DNA from: Rhodamnia argentea
Lineage: Eukaryota > Streptophyta > Magnoliopsida > Myrtales > Myrtaceae
DNA length: 64,000 bases
Assembly: GCF_020921035.1 (NCBI RefSeq)
Contig: NC_063156.1
Coordinates: 2,294,001-2,358,000 of the forward strand
Direction of reading: 5' to 3'
Numbering within the stretch: position 1 is the first letter of the stretch; each line of letters begins with the position of its first letter. Of this stretch, positions 12,481-24,513 are shown piece after piece. A program made the position numbers and the translations under genes. The notes beneath the pieces were generated by a model, which was given only the letters and a program-made list of their open reading frames with translations, was not told where the DNA came from and did not search any database.

Positions 12481-13195
12481 AAGTTGCACATCCACACTCT
12501 CTATGTATTTTTCTGTTACTTTTCACGTTATTTTTTGTGTCTTTTTCTGAAAAATATTGCCTGCCATCCCTCATAACATTGCGACTATACTCCACGAATC
12601 AGACTCAGAATTTGACTTCTGAGGTTAGCTTTGTAGAGAAAGCAGTGATTGAAGATGCATATAACATCTGTGCTGTTTACAAGTTTCCTTTGTATGTTAT
12701 TTGCAAATTCAATGCTCCGCGCAGTCATCGCACATGGAATGGTGAAAGTAGGTGGTGTTCATTACATCCTGGGTATGCTGCTTTCACCTTGTACTAGTTT
12801 GATTACAAGCTAACTTCGAACAAAGAATGTCAACAGGTTGCATGAATAAAATCTCTCGATCGTCAATGGAGGGTCGGCGAGTTACCAAACCTTCAACGTC
12901 TCGACATACAAATATTTACAACAGGCCCCTTTCTCTAACACTGCCTAGGATGGAGCCACTGCCGACAGATAGTTGCTTCCTCGTCTCTCGTCTCAGTTAG
13001 CTGAACTACAAGACTGAGGAGAGGGGTGAGGGAAAATTCCGGGAGCAACACGGAAAATATCAGCTTCGAAGTGTCCAGCAAACAACATTGAATATGACAA
13101 TCCCACGCACGAGTTGAACTGTTATTTGTTCAATTTCGAGGGTCACTTCGCAAAAATGAAAGTATCAACGTACATGTTACAAGAATGTGCTGAGG

Positions 13196-16100
13196 TCAAG
13201 AGCTACACTGATCCTGGTTAAGTTCAGTTGTCAGAATTTTGGCCTCACTTACAGCATAACTTGCTGAATAGATCGCCATCTTCTTCACCTACAAAATTGG
13301 ACAAGTAATGAGACCTCATTCGGTATTTGCAGTGATAAAATCAGATTATCTAGTTGAGATATTTCTGTACCAACTAAAAATGTGATCTTTCGATATGCCG
13401 ATTGATATTACTAGTCGCGGCGTGCATGCCAGAGGCTATATCAACGTGTACAACCTTATATTCGCTTTATCTTCATTGTCAACCTCACTAACTGAGTCAT
13501 TTGACTTTGTGAGTTATTGGCTATACCAATAACATAGTTGACACAAATCTGAGACCACAGCTTATGATATGATATAAAGCAGCGCCATCACAATGTACCT
13601 CCAGTTTGTCTTCCTTGGCCCTGTGGTCTCTAGGAAGCTTGCGGAATTCTTCAGTTAATCTCACGCATTCTTGAACATTTTCGGGGGATACGAAGTCGAG
13701 GGCGACTTTGATGCACGACTGTGCAGTATGACGAATAGCTCAGTGAAAGAAACAAATTTACATACAAAAAAAAAAAAAAAACAGAAGTCTGAAATTCTGG
13801 ATAAATCTTAGGAAGAGTTTGATTTCTTTGAACTACTATCTTCTTAGATCAATCGAGAATAATAAAGCAAGATCAAATTGAATCTACTAAAAAGTCTTTC
13901 CCTTTTTTCTCTTCCCATACAGATGAGTTGGCTCTTAGCAAAGGATCATGGCAATATATTCACATACTTGGAACGTTTGATCCATCTTGTTTTGAGATTA
14001 GCAGTCTTACCTGTCTGTTTCTCACTTGATGTGGACATCCTGCAGGAATGAGAACAGCCTCACCAAGTTGTTGCTCAAATGTCCAAGGTTCAACATCTGA
14101 AGAAAGTTCACAGCTAAGAAATGTCCCCGGCTACAATTCTATAGTAAGAAGGAATTACAAATGAAAAACTTTACATACTGTATTCCTCTTTCAGTTGCTT
14201 CTTTTGCCTATCGGTTAAGTAAAGAGTTTGGTCGTGTATAGGATGAATAACCTGCAACAGTCACATCTACCAAGTTCAGAGAATATAACTCACTTTAGTC
14301 CGGGCAAATAAATTTTGGAGCCAATTACCCACAGATTCGACAGGTAGATTGTTGACATGGCGAAATTCTTTCCAATGTCTTTGCAAGTACTCGACTAGTT
14401 TGGGGACATCCTGCCGACGGAAAATATCCCATACGGCACCTCCAAGCGATACCTCCCAATCATCGTCTTGAACAACTTCTTCAGCAATGCTCAAGTTGCA
14501 CTCCAAACCTGCATCTCTCATCTCATCCTCCGGAAGAACTGATTCTGATGCACTTTTATTGACCTTATCATGTGGCTCCTCACCCTCATTTCGCAGAGAC
14601 GAGAGGAGTGATTCATGGATACTAGAATCACTAGTACGAGCACTTAATGCGTCTCTTTTAGATATAGCCAACTTATCTTGCATCCAGTTAGCGAGGTCAT
14701 CAGGATCTTCCACTTCATGTCTCTTCTGGAGAATGTTTATGGCTCTACGTTGCCATTGAGCTATATTTACTTTGCTAGTGTGTGTCAATACATTGATCTG
14801 AAAACAGAAGGTTATCAATTAAGCTTTCATATTAAGATATATAACCTTCAAGTATAGGTGAGAAGTTCGAGAGTTTTACTGAGAATGAAGTATTTGGAAA
14901 AAGCACATAGCAAAAACTAGTAAGAGCAAAGTGCCTGCCAGAGCTAGTAATGAGATTATTCTATGCAAATGTAAGTATGTATTAAGACAAGAAAGTCCTC
15001 ATGCCTCTAAACACGTGAGCATTTCATGGTCAAATCTAATTCACTTCACTTGCAAGCTGCATATGATAAGCAATTGTAAAGATTACTCAAAGCATTGAAG
15101 CATACCGCATCAGAAACGTCACAGTGAAGCTTTGTAACTGAATCACCTCTTCCAAGCTCTTTTGAGAATCCATAGGCGATAAATGTTTTAGGTCCCAAGT
15201 CAGGCTTCACAAATGCAGGAAGCTTCGTGGCAAGGTTCAAAAGACCAGATCTTGGATGAGTATAATCCGTGTAAGGAAGCATTGCAATGAATTCGGCCCC
15301 ATGCCTCGGCAAACACTCGTCAAATGAATTCGACGGTGGCCAATCCTTCAATTTCAACATCTCTGGCCAACCATTTTTATACCTGCGACCCTCCAGGTAG
15401 CCCTTGAAGAACTGAAAGATGGTGATTCCAACCTGCAGCGTCAGAAACAGATGGCAGTGTTTATCCTGAAGTGTAAGTGCATGCTATGCATTTTTCCATA
15501 TATTAAATGCAGCCTCAATATCTGTTAAAATCGTCATAAACTGTTCCAAAGGAATAAAGAAGGGAGAAGTCATTGACCTTGCCAAAGTGATCCTAGGAAA
15601 ACAGACACTTCCATTCTTTCTACTGCCATGTCATCATTACTGGAGTTTGCATATTAAATAAGGCGTCATGATGTAACGGAATTCTCCATTCAACCAAAAC
15701 TTCTATTGGACCAATTAGCAGATACCATTCAGTGAAAAACAAGATAATACAAACTCACAGATTCAACTAGGATAAAGTTGAGACCTACCTCACACCAATC
15801 CAGGCAATCAATGGCCTTAACAACATGAGCGTCCTCCTTCAGTACCTTTTGCGCACCCATAAATGCCCTCCACATTACCATCGGCTCCCAACTTAGTCCA
15901 GATGCTTTTTGTAGTAGATTTCTAACAATGACAGGCTCACCTTTGACCCAATGAGTTTGAAAATGCTTATATCCATCATCATTCAAGTGAAGAGCATCAG
16001 GACAGTACAGAAAGTTATCATGACTCTTCTCCCGGTGAGCTGCCCGTCTTCTTTCGAGTTTCCCACTTAATGTAGAATCAGTGGAATAGCACAAAGTACA

Positions 16101-19100
16101 TCCTTGGGAAAGTTTGGTCTCTGGGGACTTGTAATCTAGCATCAACTTATGCGCATTGTCTATTATTTGGTCTATAAAATTTGCATCAAAGATCCGTCTC
16201 AGTTCAAGAATCCCACTACAGCAACCTCCCTGTGCTTTGGAAGGACAACGGATCGAACCATCAGTTTCTGCCCTCCAATCATGAAAGTCAAAGTTTGTAT
16301 TGCCTGAGGAGGTCGATTTGCTCTCTTGACCATTTTGTACCCCTTTCACAGATGGTATCTGGACATCCAGCTCAGTACCTTCACTCTGCAATCTTTCTAG
16401 TTCAGTTGATTCTGCCTCATCAACTCTTCTCAGCTCCGAACAACAAGTTAGACACAGATCATATGAGCAAAAAGGGTTGGGGCAGCTTCTGTAGAAATTG
16501 ATAATGGATGTATTGCAGTTGTCACTGTTGAAGGAAATTGCTTGCAGAATTACAAATTTATACACATCCAAAATACTCAGAAAATATATTGTTGGTCTGT
16601 GTGAGAAATTGACAAGAAATAAAGAAACAAAGAGACAACAACCTTCCTTGTCTTATCATTGAGCTATTTTATACAACGTTTTCCAATATGTGAATCAGAA
16701 GCCTGGCTATGATTGTGAACGGGGGTAATGCTATATGAATGTACCACAAGTTGTAAGGTTGAAGCGCACCAAGGTAAAACGTGAAACATCATATATATTA
16801 ATTTCAGCAATCAGGAAGACCTGAACGGGATCTACCAGTACACTCGATCGTCGTCATCCAGTAGAGACTTTGGTATATCTCCCTCCACCACTTGGTTGCC
16901 TATAAACAAGAGGAGCAGACAGAATGCCTTATTCAGCTCACTCGATGACGAACTTTTGAGCGGATAAAGTAAACAAAACAAGCAGTCTTATACCACAGAT
17001 TCTAGCCTCTGCAACTAATTCAGAGACTTGTTCTTGTTGCATCTGCCTGAGGAGAGGCAAAGTTTTGTCAAGCATGTAAAGCAACTTCTGCAGCTTCATC
17101 AAACTATCCTCTTCATCCTCCGCTGCCTAAAGAGATCAATATCCAGTTTGGTATGACCCAATCACAGAAAACAGACTTCTGGCGCAGGAATTGAAAGGAA
17201 GAAAGCAGACAAAATGCTAAAGAATGTGGAAACTAACCCTAAGAACTGAACCTTTCCTGAGGCACCTTCTACAGTTGCAATGCCCACGGCAAAATGGGCA
17301 TTCCATCTCCATGTCTTGTTTACTTTTCCCTGGGTACCTATTCAAGCATAAAATGATTAGTCCCTTGACTATAGTCACGTTTCAAATGAAGCCTGCTAAT
17401 TTTGATTAAATTATTACGTGCAGCTACTCTTTGTTTGAATGCAATAACTTGATCCACTGTACCACTTTTCAAGGCAGTCATAGCAATAGCGTTTTCTCTT
17501 GCATCTTGAACAAATTACGACCTCACTTCTGTGACTCCTCAAGCACTGATGACACATTGAACTCCTCTGCTCCATTTCCCGTCTCCAATGGTACTGAAAC
17601 AGAAACAAGATAATTCCTAATTCCCACGATTCTGTCAATTTTGTCACGAACAATGTTTCAAACTGATACTGTAACAAAAAATCTCCTTGAAAATTACTAT
17701 TATGTTCTGAGAATCCGGTGTCACCAACACAACATTAAAATGGATGGAGAATGCTTCTGACGACACAAGCTTCGGAACAACTTACTGATGATCTTGAATT
17801 TGCAACTCTCCGGCCACTAATAATCTTGATCATTCTTCCTCTATTCATCCTTTTGACCACCCTTTCTGTGCTGTGAGAAGACAAAGCTTTCTCAAGTACT
17901 AGAGTCCTCCGGATTTTTGAACCCTTTGGTCTGCCTCTGCCCCTTTTAGGCTTCAATGTCTCAAACCCAGAATGACCATTTCCCAGGAAATCTCCAATCT
18001 TGCCCTTCGATTCTCCATCAGCAGCAGCTAATTTCCGATTCTTCGACCCCTTGGGCCGACCTTGTAAAATCCTATTTCTCCCCTCTCCATGCCCAGTGTC
18101 CACACCCCCATTAGCAAAATCCCCAGAAACCACTTCATTTTTAGCAGTATCACATTTCCGATATTTTGAACCCTTTGACGGACGGGGCTTTCGTAGTACC
18201 GCCTCAACTTTTTCTTCTTCGTTTTCTCCGTGCACTCTTTCATCTTTCTCATGACCCACATTATTAACCCAAAACAACTTATCATCCCTAGGAGCAGTTT
18301 CCTGATCTTTTCTACTTTTATGAGGGGACAGTTTCCGATTCTTTGAGCCCTTCGGCCTACCACGCTTCCACGTTAAAATTTCGTTTTTGCATTGCCCATT
18401 CTCAGTTATCTCTCCATTCCCTCCACTAGCTCCCCCATGACCCACATTGTTCACACACACAGTCTCAAGCTGAGAAACTGCTTGATCCTCCCCAATTCCA
18501 ACACTTGCCTCCTCCTTTTTCTTCCTCTTATTCTTATCCTTTGAACCCTGTGGCCTTCCTCTCTTCCGCCGTAAAATCTCATTTTTGCATTGCCTGTGCT
18601 CAGTTATCTCTCCATTCACGCCACTAACTCCCTCATGACCCACATTGTTCATACACACAATCGCAAGCCCGGAAACTGCTAGATCCTCTGCAATTCCAAC
18701 CCTTGCCTCCTCCTCGTCCTTCCTCTTCTTATTATCCTTTGAACCCTTTGGCCTTCCTCTCTTCTGCGTTAAAATCCCATTTTCGCATTGCCCGATCTCA
18801 GTTATCCCTCCATTCGCTCCACTAACTCCCTCATGACCCACATTGTTCACACACACAGTCTCAACCCCAGAAACTGCTTGATCCTCTGCAATACCAACAC
18901 TCGCCCCCTCCTTCTTCTTCCTCTTCCTCTTCTTCTTATCCTTTGAACCCTTTGGCCTTCCTCTCTTCGCTTTTGGACACAAACTCCCATTCCCACCGCT
19001 GACCAACACCACCTCCTTCCCGGTCCCATCACCAACTCTCATCTTGTTCTTTGATCCTTTTGGCCTCCCTCTCTTCCGTGGACCGCCGTCTCTCTTGCTT

Positions 19101-20116
19101 TCACCATCAGCACCATCACCACAAGACCCCTCACCATTTCCCACCTCTGGCATCTTCCTCCAGCGGCCCACGTCGGAGACGTCGCCACAGCTGACCACCA
19201 CCAACTCCTTCCCAGTCGCATCAGCAACTCTCTTCTTGTTCTTTGATCCTTTTGGCCTCCCTCTCTTCCGTGGACCGCCGTCTCTCTTGCTTTCACCATC
19301 AGCACCATCACCACAAGACCCCTCACCATTTCCCACCTCTGGCATCTTCCTCCAGCGGCCCACGTCGGAGACGTCGCCACAGCTGACCAACACCACCTCC
19401 TTCCCAGTCCCATCACCAACTCTCGTCTTGTTCTTTGATCCTTTTGGCCTCCCTCTCTTCCGTGGACCGCCGTCTCTCTTGCTCTCACCATCAGCACCAT
19501 CACCGCAAGACCCTTCACCATTCCCCACCTCTGGCATCCCGGAGAGGTCGCCACAGCTGAACAACACCACCTCCTTCCCAGTCCCATCACCAACTCTCGT
19601 CTCGTTCTTTGATCCTTTTGGCCTCCCTCTCTTCCGTGGACCGCCGTCTCTCTTGCTCTCACCATCAGCACCATCACCGCAAGACCCTTCACCATTCCCC
19701 ACCTCTGGCATCCCGGAGAGGTCGCCACAGCTGAACAACACCACCTCCTTCCCAGTCCCATCACCAACTCTCGTCTCGTTCTTTGATCCTTTTGGCCTCC
19801 CTCTCTTCCGTGGACCGCCGTCTCTCTTGCTCTCGCCATCAGCACCATCACTGCAAGACCCTTCACCATTCCCCACCTCTGGCATCCTTCTCCGGCAACC
19901 CACGTCGGAGACGTCGCCGGAGAGTCTCTCGCTCCTCCTTTTGGCTTCGGCAGTTGCACAAGCACCTGTGGTGGGAGCGTCCCTCCGCATTTTGGCGAAA
20001 TACAGTAAATGCTTCCCACAGTACTTCTCCCCACTCACGGCACTCTCCTTGCACTGCCAGCTCGGCGTGCCGGTTCTCGAGCATCTCCGGTACTGCTCCG
20101 GCGTGTCGGAGTCCAT
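13196..20116 (-). CDS. JMJ25: JmjC-domain histone demethylase, JMJ25/KDM3 type, with WRC and AT-hook repeats
   Basis: Predicted Fe(II)/2-oxoglutarate H3K9 demethylase of the plant KDM3 (JMJ25/IBM1-like) group, acting in the nucleus. Twelve coding exons (minus): 20116-17786, 17593-17463, 17337-17238, 17126-16994, 16899-16836, 16524-15789, 15432-15106, 14797-14333, 14251-14179, 14096-14011, 13718-13599, 13288-13196; 1552 residues. Residues 12-36 form a WRC finger (C-x9-C-x10-C-x2-H). Residues about 77-745 carry some twelve AT-hook-like cores (RGRPKGSK). A RING-like cysteine cluster spans 791-846 and a second Cys-rich finger starts at C920. The JmjC core keeps H1268, D1270 (HCD) and H1476 (CPHQ), so iron binding looks intact. 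The first exon is 2.3 kb and highly repetitive. The closely spaced introns downstream are typical of the family. An in-frame ATG at 20140 would add eight residues. The symbol names the family, not proven orthology. Confidence 0.9.
19020..19890 (-). repeat. Coding tandem array of AT-hook units in the JMJ25-like gene
   Basis: The same phrase, encoding [13 protein letters not shown] with a common acidic/glycine flank ([20 protein letters not shown]), recurs five times. Marker points at 19051, 19243, 19435, 19609 and 19783 give spacings of 192, 192, 174 and 174 bp (64 or 58 codons). The 18-bp difference removes six codons around DVGRWRK. The two 174-bp units are almost identical, so the last duplication is recent. 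The frame stays open throughout. Confidence 0.9.
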
Positions 20117-21416
20117 TTCGCGTATCCGGGTCAGCCACAATCAAGAAATTCACCGTAAGCCTCAAGTGCGTGGGGGTGATTGCGAGCGGATTTTTCGAAG
20201 GCTGGTCCGGAATCCAGCAGCTCTGTCTTTCTATTGTGAAAACATTGATAGTGGGACTGTACTGACCGGCTGAATGAGGTCCACCAAAAGGAGAGGCATC
20301 TCATCGTACCTGCATCACTCGTCCTCGTGCGGACATGTCAAGTCTAAGTCAATCTCGTAACATTTCTGTAAATCTTGACTAACGTAGGGGGTATCACATC
20401 AGTATAACGCACGAAATACCTTGTCTTTTGCGTTTCACCCTCTTCTTTTTGACGGTCATTGACGCGTTCGTCGATGTCCGCCGTACACTTTTCTGAAAGT
20501 TGAAAAGTGGGTTAACAATGAAGAAAGATGTCTTCTTGAGAGTTGACAGGGCTTTGCAAGTAGCCGACGAAGAGGTACGAGGCTCCAAAACAAATGGACA
20601 GCGAAGTGAACTCGACCTATTCCCCACTCAACTCTTGACCAGAAGCTTGACCAGAATAAGTAAATGAATAATTCAAGTAGCTTTGCGCGGAATAATCTCA
20701 CGTGGGCATAGGCTCATCAAGTAGATTCCTGGTCCACGTGTGAAAATGCCTCCGGATCTCGGAAATTATCGATTTGGTCCAATCAAATCCTTCCGTGAAA
20801 AAATAGCGCACAACTGGGAGCTCCGATTATCCCGGCTTTTTTTCCGAAACGAGAGGACAAGAACGCGGCAGTGCCCAATGCTAACAAACAGGTTCCTCGT
20901 CCAAGTGAGACCCCGACAGAGCATCGGACAAAGAATTAGTGGAACGAGAGCGCGCTTTACGTGGATTTGAGATTAATTAGTTAACAAATGCTCTGTCTTA
21001 AAAGTAATTTGTTTGCTTTTAAAATGGAACAATGTTGGACGCCACTCACCCAGGAGAGAAATAATAAAAAGTTAAGACGTGGTGCGCCGCCAAAGTGACA
21101 AATGATGATGAGCAGGGCGACGACGTTTTGTTTGCCGGTGCGGTGTCGATGGCTTTGTTGTTTTACTCCACCCCCAGCCTCAAAAGCTGTCTGCTTTGTC
21201 TGCAATTATCCGTACGTTTCGCTTTCTCTTTTTATCTGCCAATTTTCCTAAAAAGAAGAACTGATTCTAATTGGAAATCTTACATGTAAAATTTAAAATT
21301 AAACCCCCCAAAACAGTCCCATAAAACTCTGTCCATAAAGCGGCCAAATAAAAAAAAATTAATTTTAACATCTGTTCTAATTATTTAAAAAAATTGCCAA
21401 TCATAAAAAAAACTTT
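20117..21416. other. Upstream region of the JMJ25-like gene
   Basis: Leader and promoter of the demethylase should lie in the left part. No conserved protein is visible. Open frames on both strands near 20400-20700 are in different frames of the same DNA and match nothing I recognise. Confidence 0.45.
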
Positions 21417-22040
21417 AACTTTTATTTTTGTCCGCATTTTATACGCGCAATACTAACAAAAAAACTCAACTTTAGCATATGTCAAAATTATATCCAAAAT
21501 ATTTTATTGTCTCGTAAAAAACCTCTTTACTAGTGTATCGATTCTATCATCTTCAACCTTATGTCCATAATCACCGTTAATTAATCCTACGTAACTCGAA
21601 TTTTCTCGCCGAACTTCGAAAATAACAGGTTTCGGGGACAACGAAATTTGAGATTACTCGTCCAAATAATCCGATCACCACGTTTAACCATTCTTTAGGT
21701 TGCTCAGTGCCCGGGAGAATCCGAAACGTGCTGTCTTGACTAACTTGTATCTCCCGGAAATTTGTAAGGGAAACAAATAATAAAAGAGAAGTTTGGGGGG
21801 TTTTTTTTTCATGTTAGCTTTACTAAAGTATAATCCATTGACGATGTGAAAATGACACGCAGAATTAACTAACGGTAATTATGAACGGAAGGCTATAAGG
21901 TGTTAGAATTGGGATAAAAGTAAAAGTTAAGGATTTTTTATGAGACAAAAAAAAGTTTTGGATATAATTATGACAGATGCTAATGTTGAGGGTTTATGTG
22001 GGTATTAGGTAGGTAAAATTGGGAAAAAAGTAAAACTTTG
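21417..22040. mobile_element. Foldback (long inverted repeat) element
   Basis: Left arm 21417-21600 and right arm about 21855-22040 are imperfect inverted copies. For example CTCAACTTTAGCATATGTCA (21468 on) is matched by the complement of TGACAGATGCTAATGTTGAG in the right arm, and both continue through TTATATCCAAAA. The centre is about 250 bp, with no coding sequence. This is the form of a non-autonomous inverted-repeat element. I found no target duplication. Confidence 0.6.
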
Positions 22041-22182
22041 AGGTTTTTTATGAGACAAAAAAATATTGGATATAATTGGGATAGATAATAAAGTTTGAGA
22101 TTTTTTTATACTAAAGTTTGAGATTTTTTTAGGTATTGGGCCTCCACAAATCAATACTTGATGATGGATAAGTGCATCGGAT

Positions 22183-22589
22183 CTAGGGGTGAGCAAAATG
22201 GACTGCTCGGACCGTAAATTGCCTAAATCGAACCGATGAGTTTGGTTTGGTTCTTAAGGTCACCGGTTTGGTCCCCGGTTCCTCGAGGTGGAATCGATAT
22301 TCGGGCGGTCCGGTTCTCGATTCTATGATGAACCAGGAACCGAACCAATGAATTTTTAATTTCATTTTTTAAATACATAAGTTAATTAAAATTAAAAAAA
22401 AAACATAACTTAATTTTGTGGGTTTCTTATTTTTGTTTTCATTTTACTTTTTTATTTTCATTTTATCGATTCTATTGGATCACTTAGAAATTGGACCGTT
22501 AGTCCGGTCGATTCACGGTTGCGGGGACATTCGGTCCGATCTACGGTTCTTGAGGGAACCGAACCAACTCGGACCATACTTACCCCTAG
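22183..22589. mobile_element. Short element with CTAGGGGT termini
   Basis: About 407 bp bounded by CTAGGGGTGAG on the left and, inverted, CTAGGGGTAAG on the right. Both ends then continue toward TATGGTCC/AAATGGACTG. The interior is made of GGTTCCGGTTTGG-like blocks. It has no coding capacity. Similar interior blocks occur at 12036-12480. Confidence 0.55.
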
Positions 22590-23102
22590 TCAAGAATATG
22601 CACTAACTTCTATTGCTGCTAGGTTTGCTGTTGGGCTAGCTTCTATTGACTTGGAGTTGATCAAGGTTATCTTGCCGAATTCCTTAGAGAGAGTTGTCTC
22701 ATGCCCCTAAGTAGAGTGCAAAGAGTACTATAGTCCTAATGATCGGATTTATATCCGTGGTCATGGGAAACATCTGCAAATAACGTGCATTCTCATTAGC
22801 ATTGGTTTTGAAAGAAAAGATCACCAAAAATTTAAATTATGCTCTCCTTCGAACATTTACCCAAAACTTTTTTTTTTTTTTGCACTCAAAAAACCATCTG
22901 GTGACACATTTAATTCAAATTTGTATCCCGAATTTGAGAAAATATTTAGGGCTAAATATGTCACACATATAAATTCAAGATTTTTGGTGCAACAAAAATA
23001 GCTTGCAATAAATGTTACCCGAGTAAAAATTGGAGATTTTTGGTGTCACAAAAAGAAAAATTAAGATAAAAGAGTTGCAGTTGTTTGGTGCCTTTTTCCC
23101 AT

Positions 23103-24135
23103 CATGGTAACATTTCTAGATGTGGGTTTCTACTCCATAAGTGCTTCTAGAGTAGAAATGCATTTGGTAATGTAACTTCTGAAGTAGAAATTTTTTTGGT
23201 AAAAATTTTTACTTCTGAAAGAAATTTATACTTTTGAAGTAAATTTTCACTTCTAAAGTTGTTTCTCCCCCAATTTGAGAAGTTAAAAAAAATTACTTCA
23301 CAACCGAATAAGTACTTCTTGGACCAAAAAAGAAGAAGAAAAACTCAAGAAGTCTTCTCGCCTCACCGTCTTTTCATTACGTCCTCATTCTCTTTTCGAC
23401 TATGTCCATCTCCGCCGACCTCCGCCGACCTCCGCCTGCGACCATCGTCACCCACTGTTGCCACCACCGGTCGTAGCCCATCGCCGACCTCCACCAACAA
23501 GCCACCGCAACCACCGCCAACCGCCGACCATCACTCGCCACCGCCCACCATGGATTTCCACCGGCCACCGCCCACCACTACTAGCCTCCCGCCACCGACC
23601 TCCGCCCATCACCGCCCGCCACCACGCCCACCTGTTGCCAATCGCCAACCTTCTTCCACCGTCGACCTTCACCGGTCGCGACCACCACCACCCACCCCCC
23701 AAAAAAAATGAAAAACCCCTCGCTAACCCTCGCCGCCAACATTCAACCACCGTGCCACCCACCGCTACAATTTGTCACCGACCTTCACCAGCCGCTGCCG
23801 CCAAGTCTCCATCTCCAACCACCATAGTAAAAAATAAATTATAATTTTTTTTATTTTTAAAACTAATTTTAATAATAAAAATTATTTTTTAAAGAAATTT
23901 TAAAAAATAAAAAATAAAATAAATTTTTTTCTATCGCCGACAATAATTTTTCATAGAAGATTTTGTGTTAACAATGTTTCAAAAATAGAAATTTTTAACC
24001 ATTACCAAATAAATTTCTCTTATCAAAAATCAACTATTGGAGTAAAAGAGGAAAAACCAATTTTTGCTTATGAGTAAAAGTAGAAAAATTAACTTCCGGT
24101 CATAAGTTAATTTCTAAAGCAAAAATATTGCCATG
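23103..24135. mobile_element. Non-autonomous element with a CCACCG-rich core
   Basis: The ends are short inverted repeats, CATGGTAACATTT on the left and CATGGCAATATTT inverted on the right. AT-rich arms rich in ACTTCTAAAGTA phrases surround a GC-rich core (about 23400-23830). The core gives long proline/histidine/arginine-rich frames on both strands, which I take as low-complexity shadows rather than a gene. Confidence 0.45.
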
Positions 24136-24513
24136 CACACCCTTACAAGCGATGCCAACTGATTAATGATTCTCGAACATCAATCCATCAAAGAGGAGGT
24201 AACTGTTCAACTTGCGGTTCGAGCTGCAACGGCGAGGCTGCTTGACAAACAGTACTAGCAAATATCCTTAGCCATGTTTAGGAGTTATAATACGTGCATT
24301 TTCCAAGAAGCACATATTAAATAATAAAATCCAAGAATGGGTTTCTCTACCGTTTCAATTCCACAAGATTCGACCAAAAAAAAAATCCCACAAAATTGAT
24401 AGCTGCACATTGATAGCTGAACAAAACACTCAAATGATTCTTTTGGTTATCATTCATTTACAAGGAATAGACAATTATCCCATCTTCCCAAGCCCAGAAA
24501 TTAAAACTATAAA

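Larger units (their letters stand above)
11412..13195. other. Spacer: ClpX upstream region and JMJ25-like 3' end
   Basis: Both neighbours are on the minus strand, so the left part is ClpX leader and promoter and the right part holds the 3' UTR of the demethylase gene. Nothing in it reads as a conserved protein. A (GCGA)n tract at 11481-11501 is probably in the ClpX leader. From about 12036 to 12480 the sequence repeats phrases around CCGGTTCC/GGAACCGG, resembling the element at 22183-22589. Confidence 0.55.

Noticed and set aside
14281-14332. Apparent 12-residue insertion in the JmjC domain if exon 8 is read through to a later donor (AAA/GTGAGT)
   Set aside because: The donor TCT/GTGGGT at 14332-14331 keeps phase and restores the standard [11 protein letters not shown] junction, so no insertion is needed.
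19044-20273. A 409-residue plus-strand frame, with smaller companions at 19039-20034 (minus) and 19783-20265 (plus), over the AT-hook region
   Set aside because: These are shadows of the repetitive JMJ25 exon 1 in other frames. Repeats lacking stops stay open in several frames, and the products are low-complexity with no family features.
23259-23844. Proline/histidine-rich frames on both strands
   Set aside because: They come from a CCACCG-rich core inside an inverted-repeat element. Composition is low-complexity and no domain is visible.
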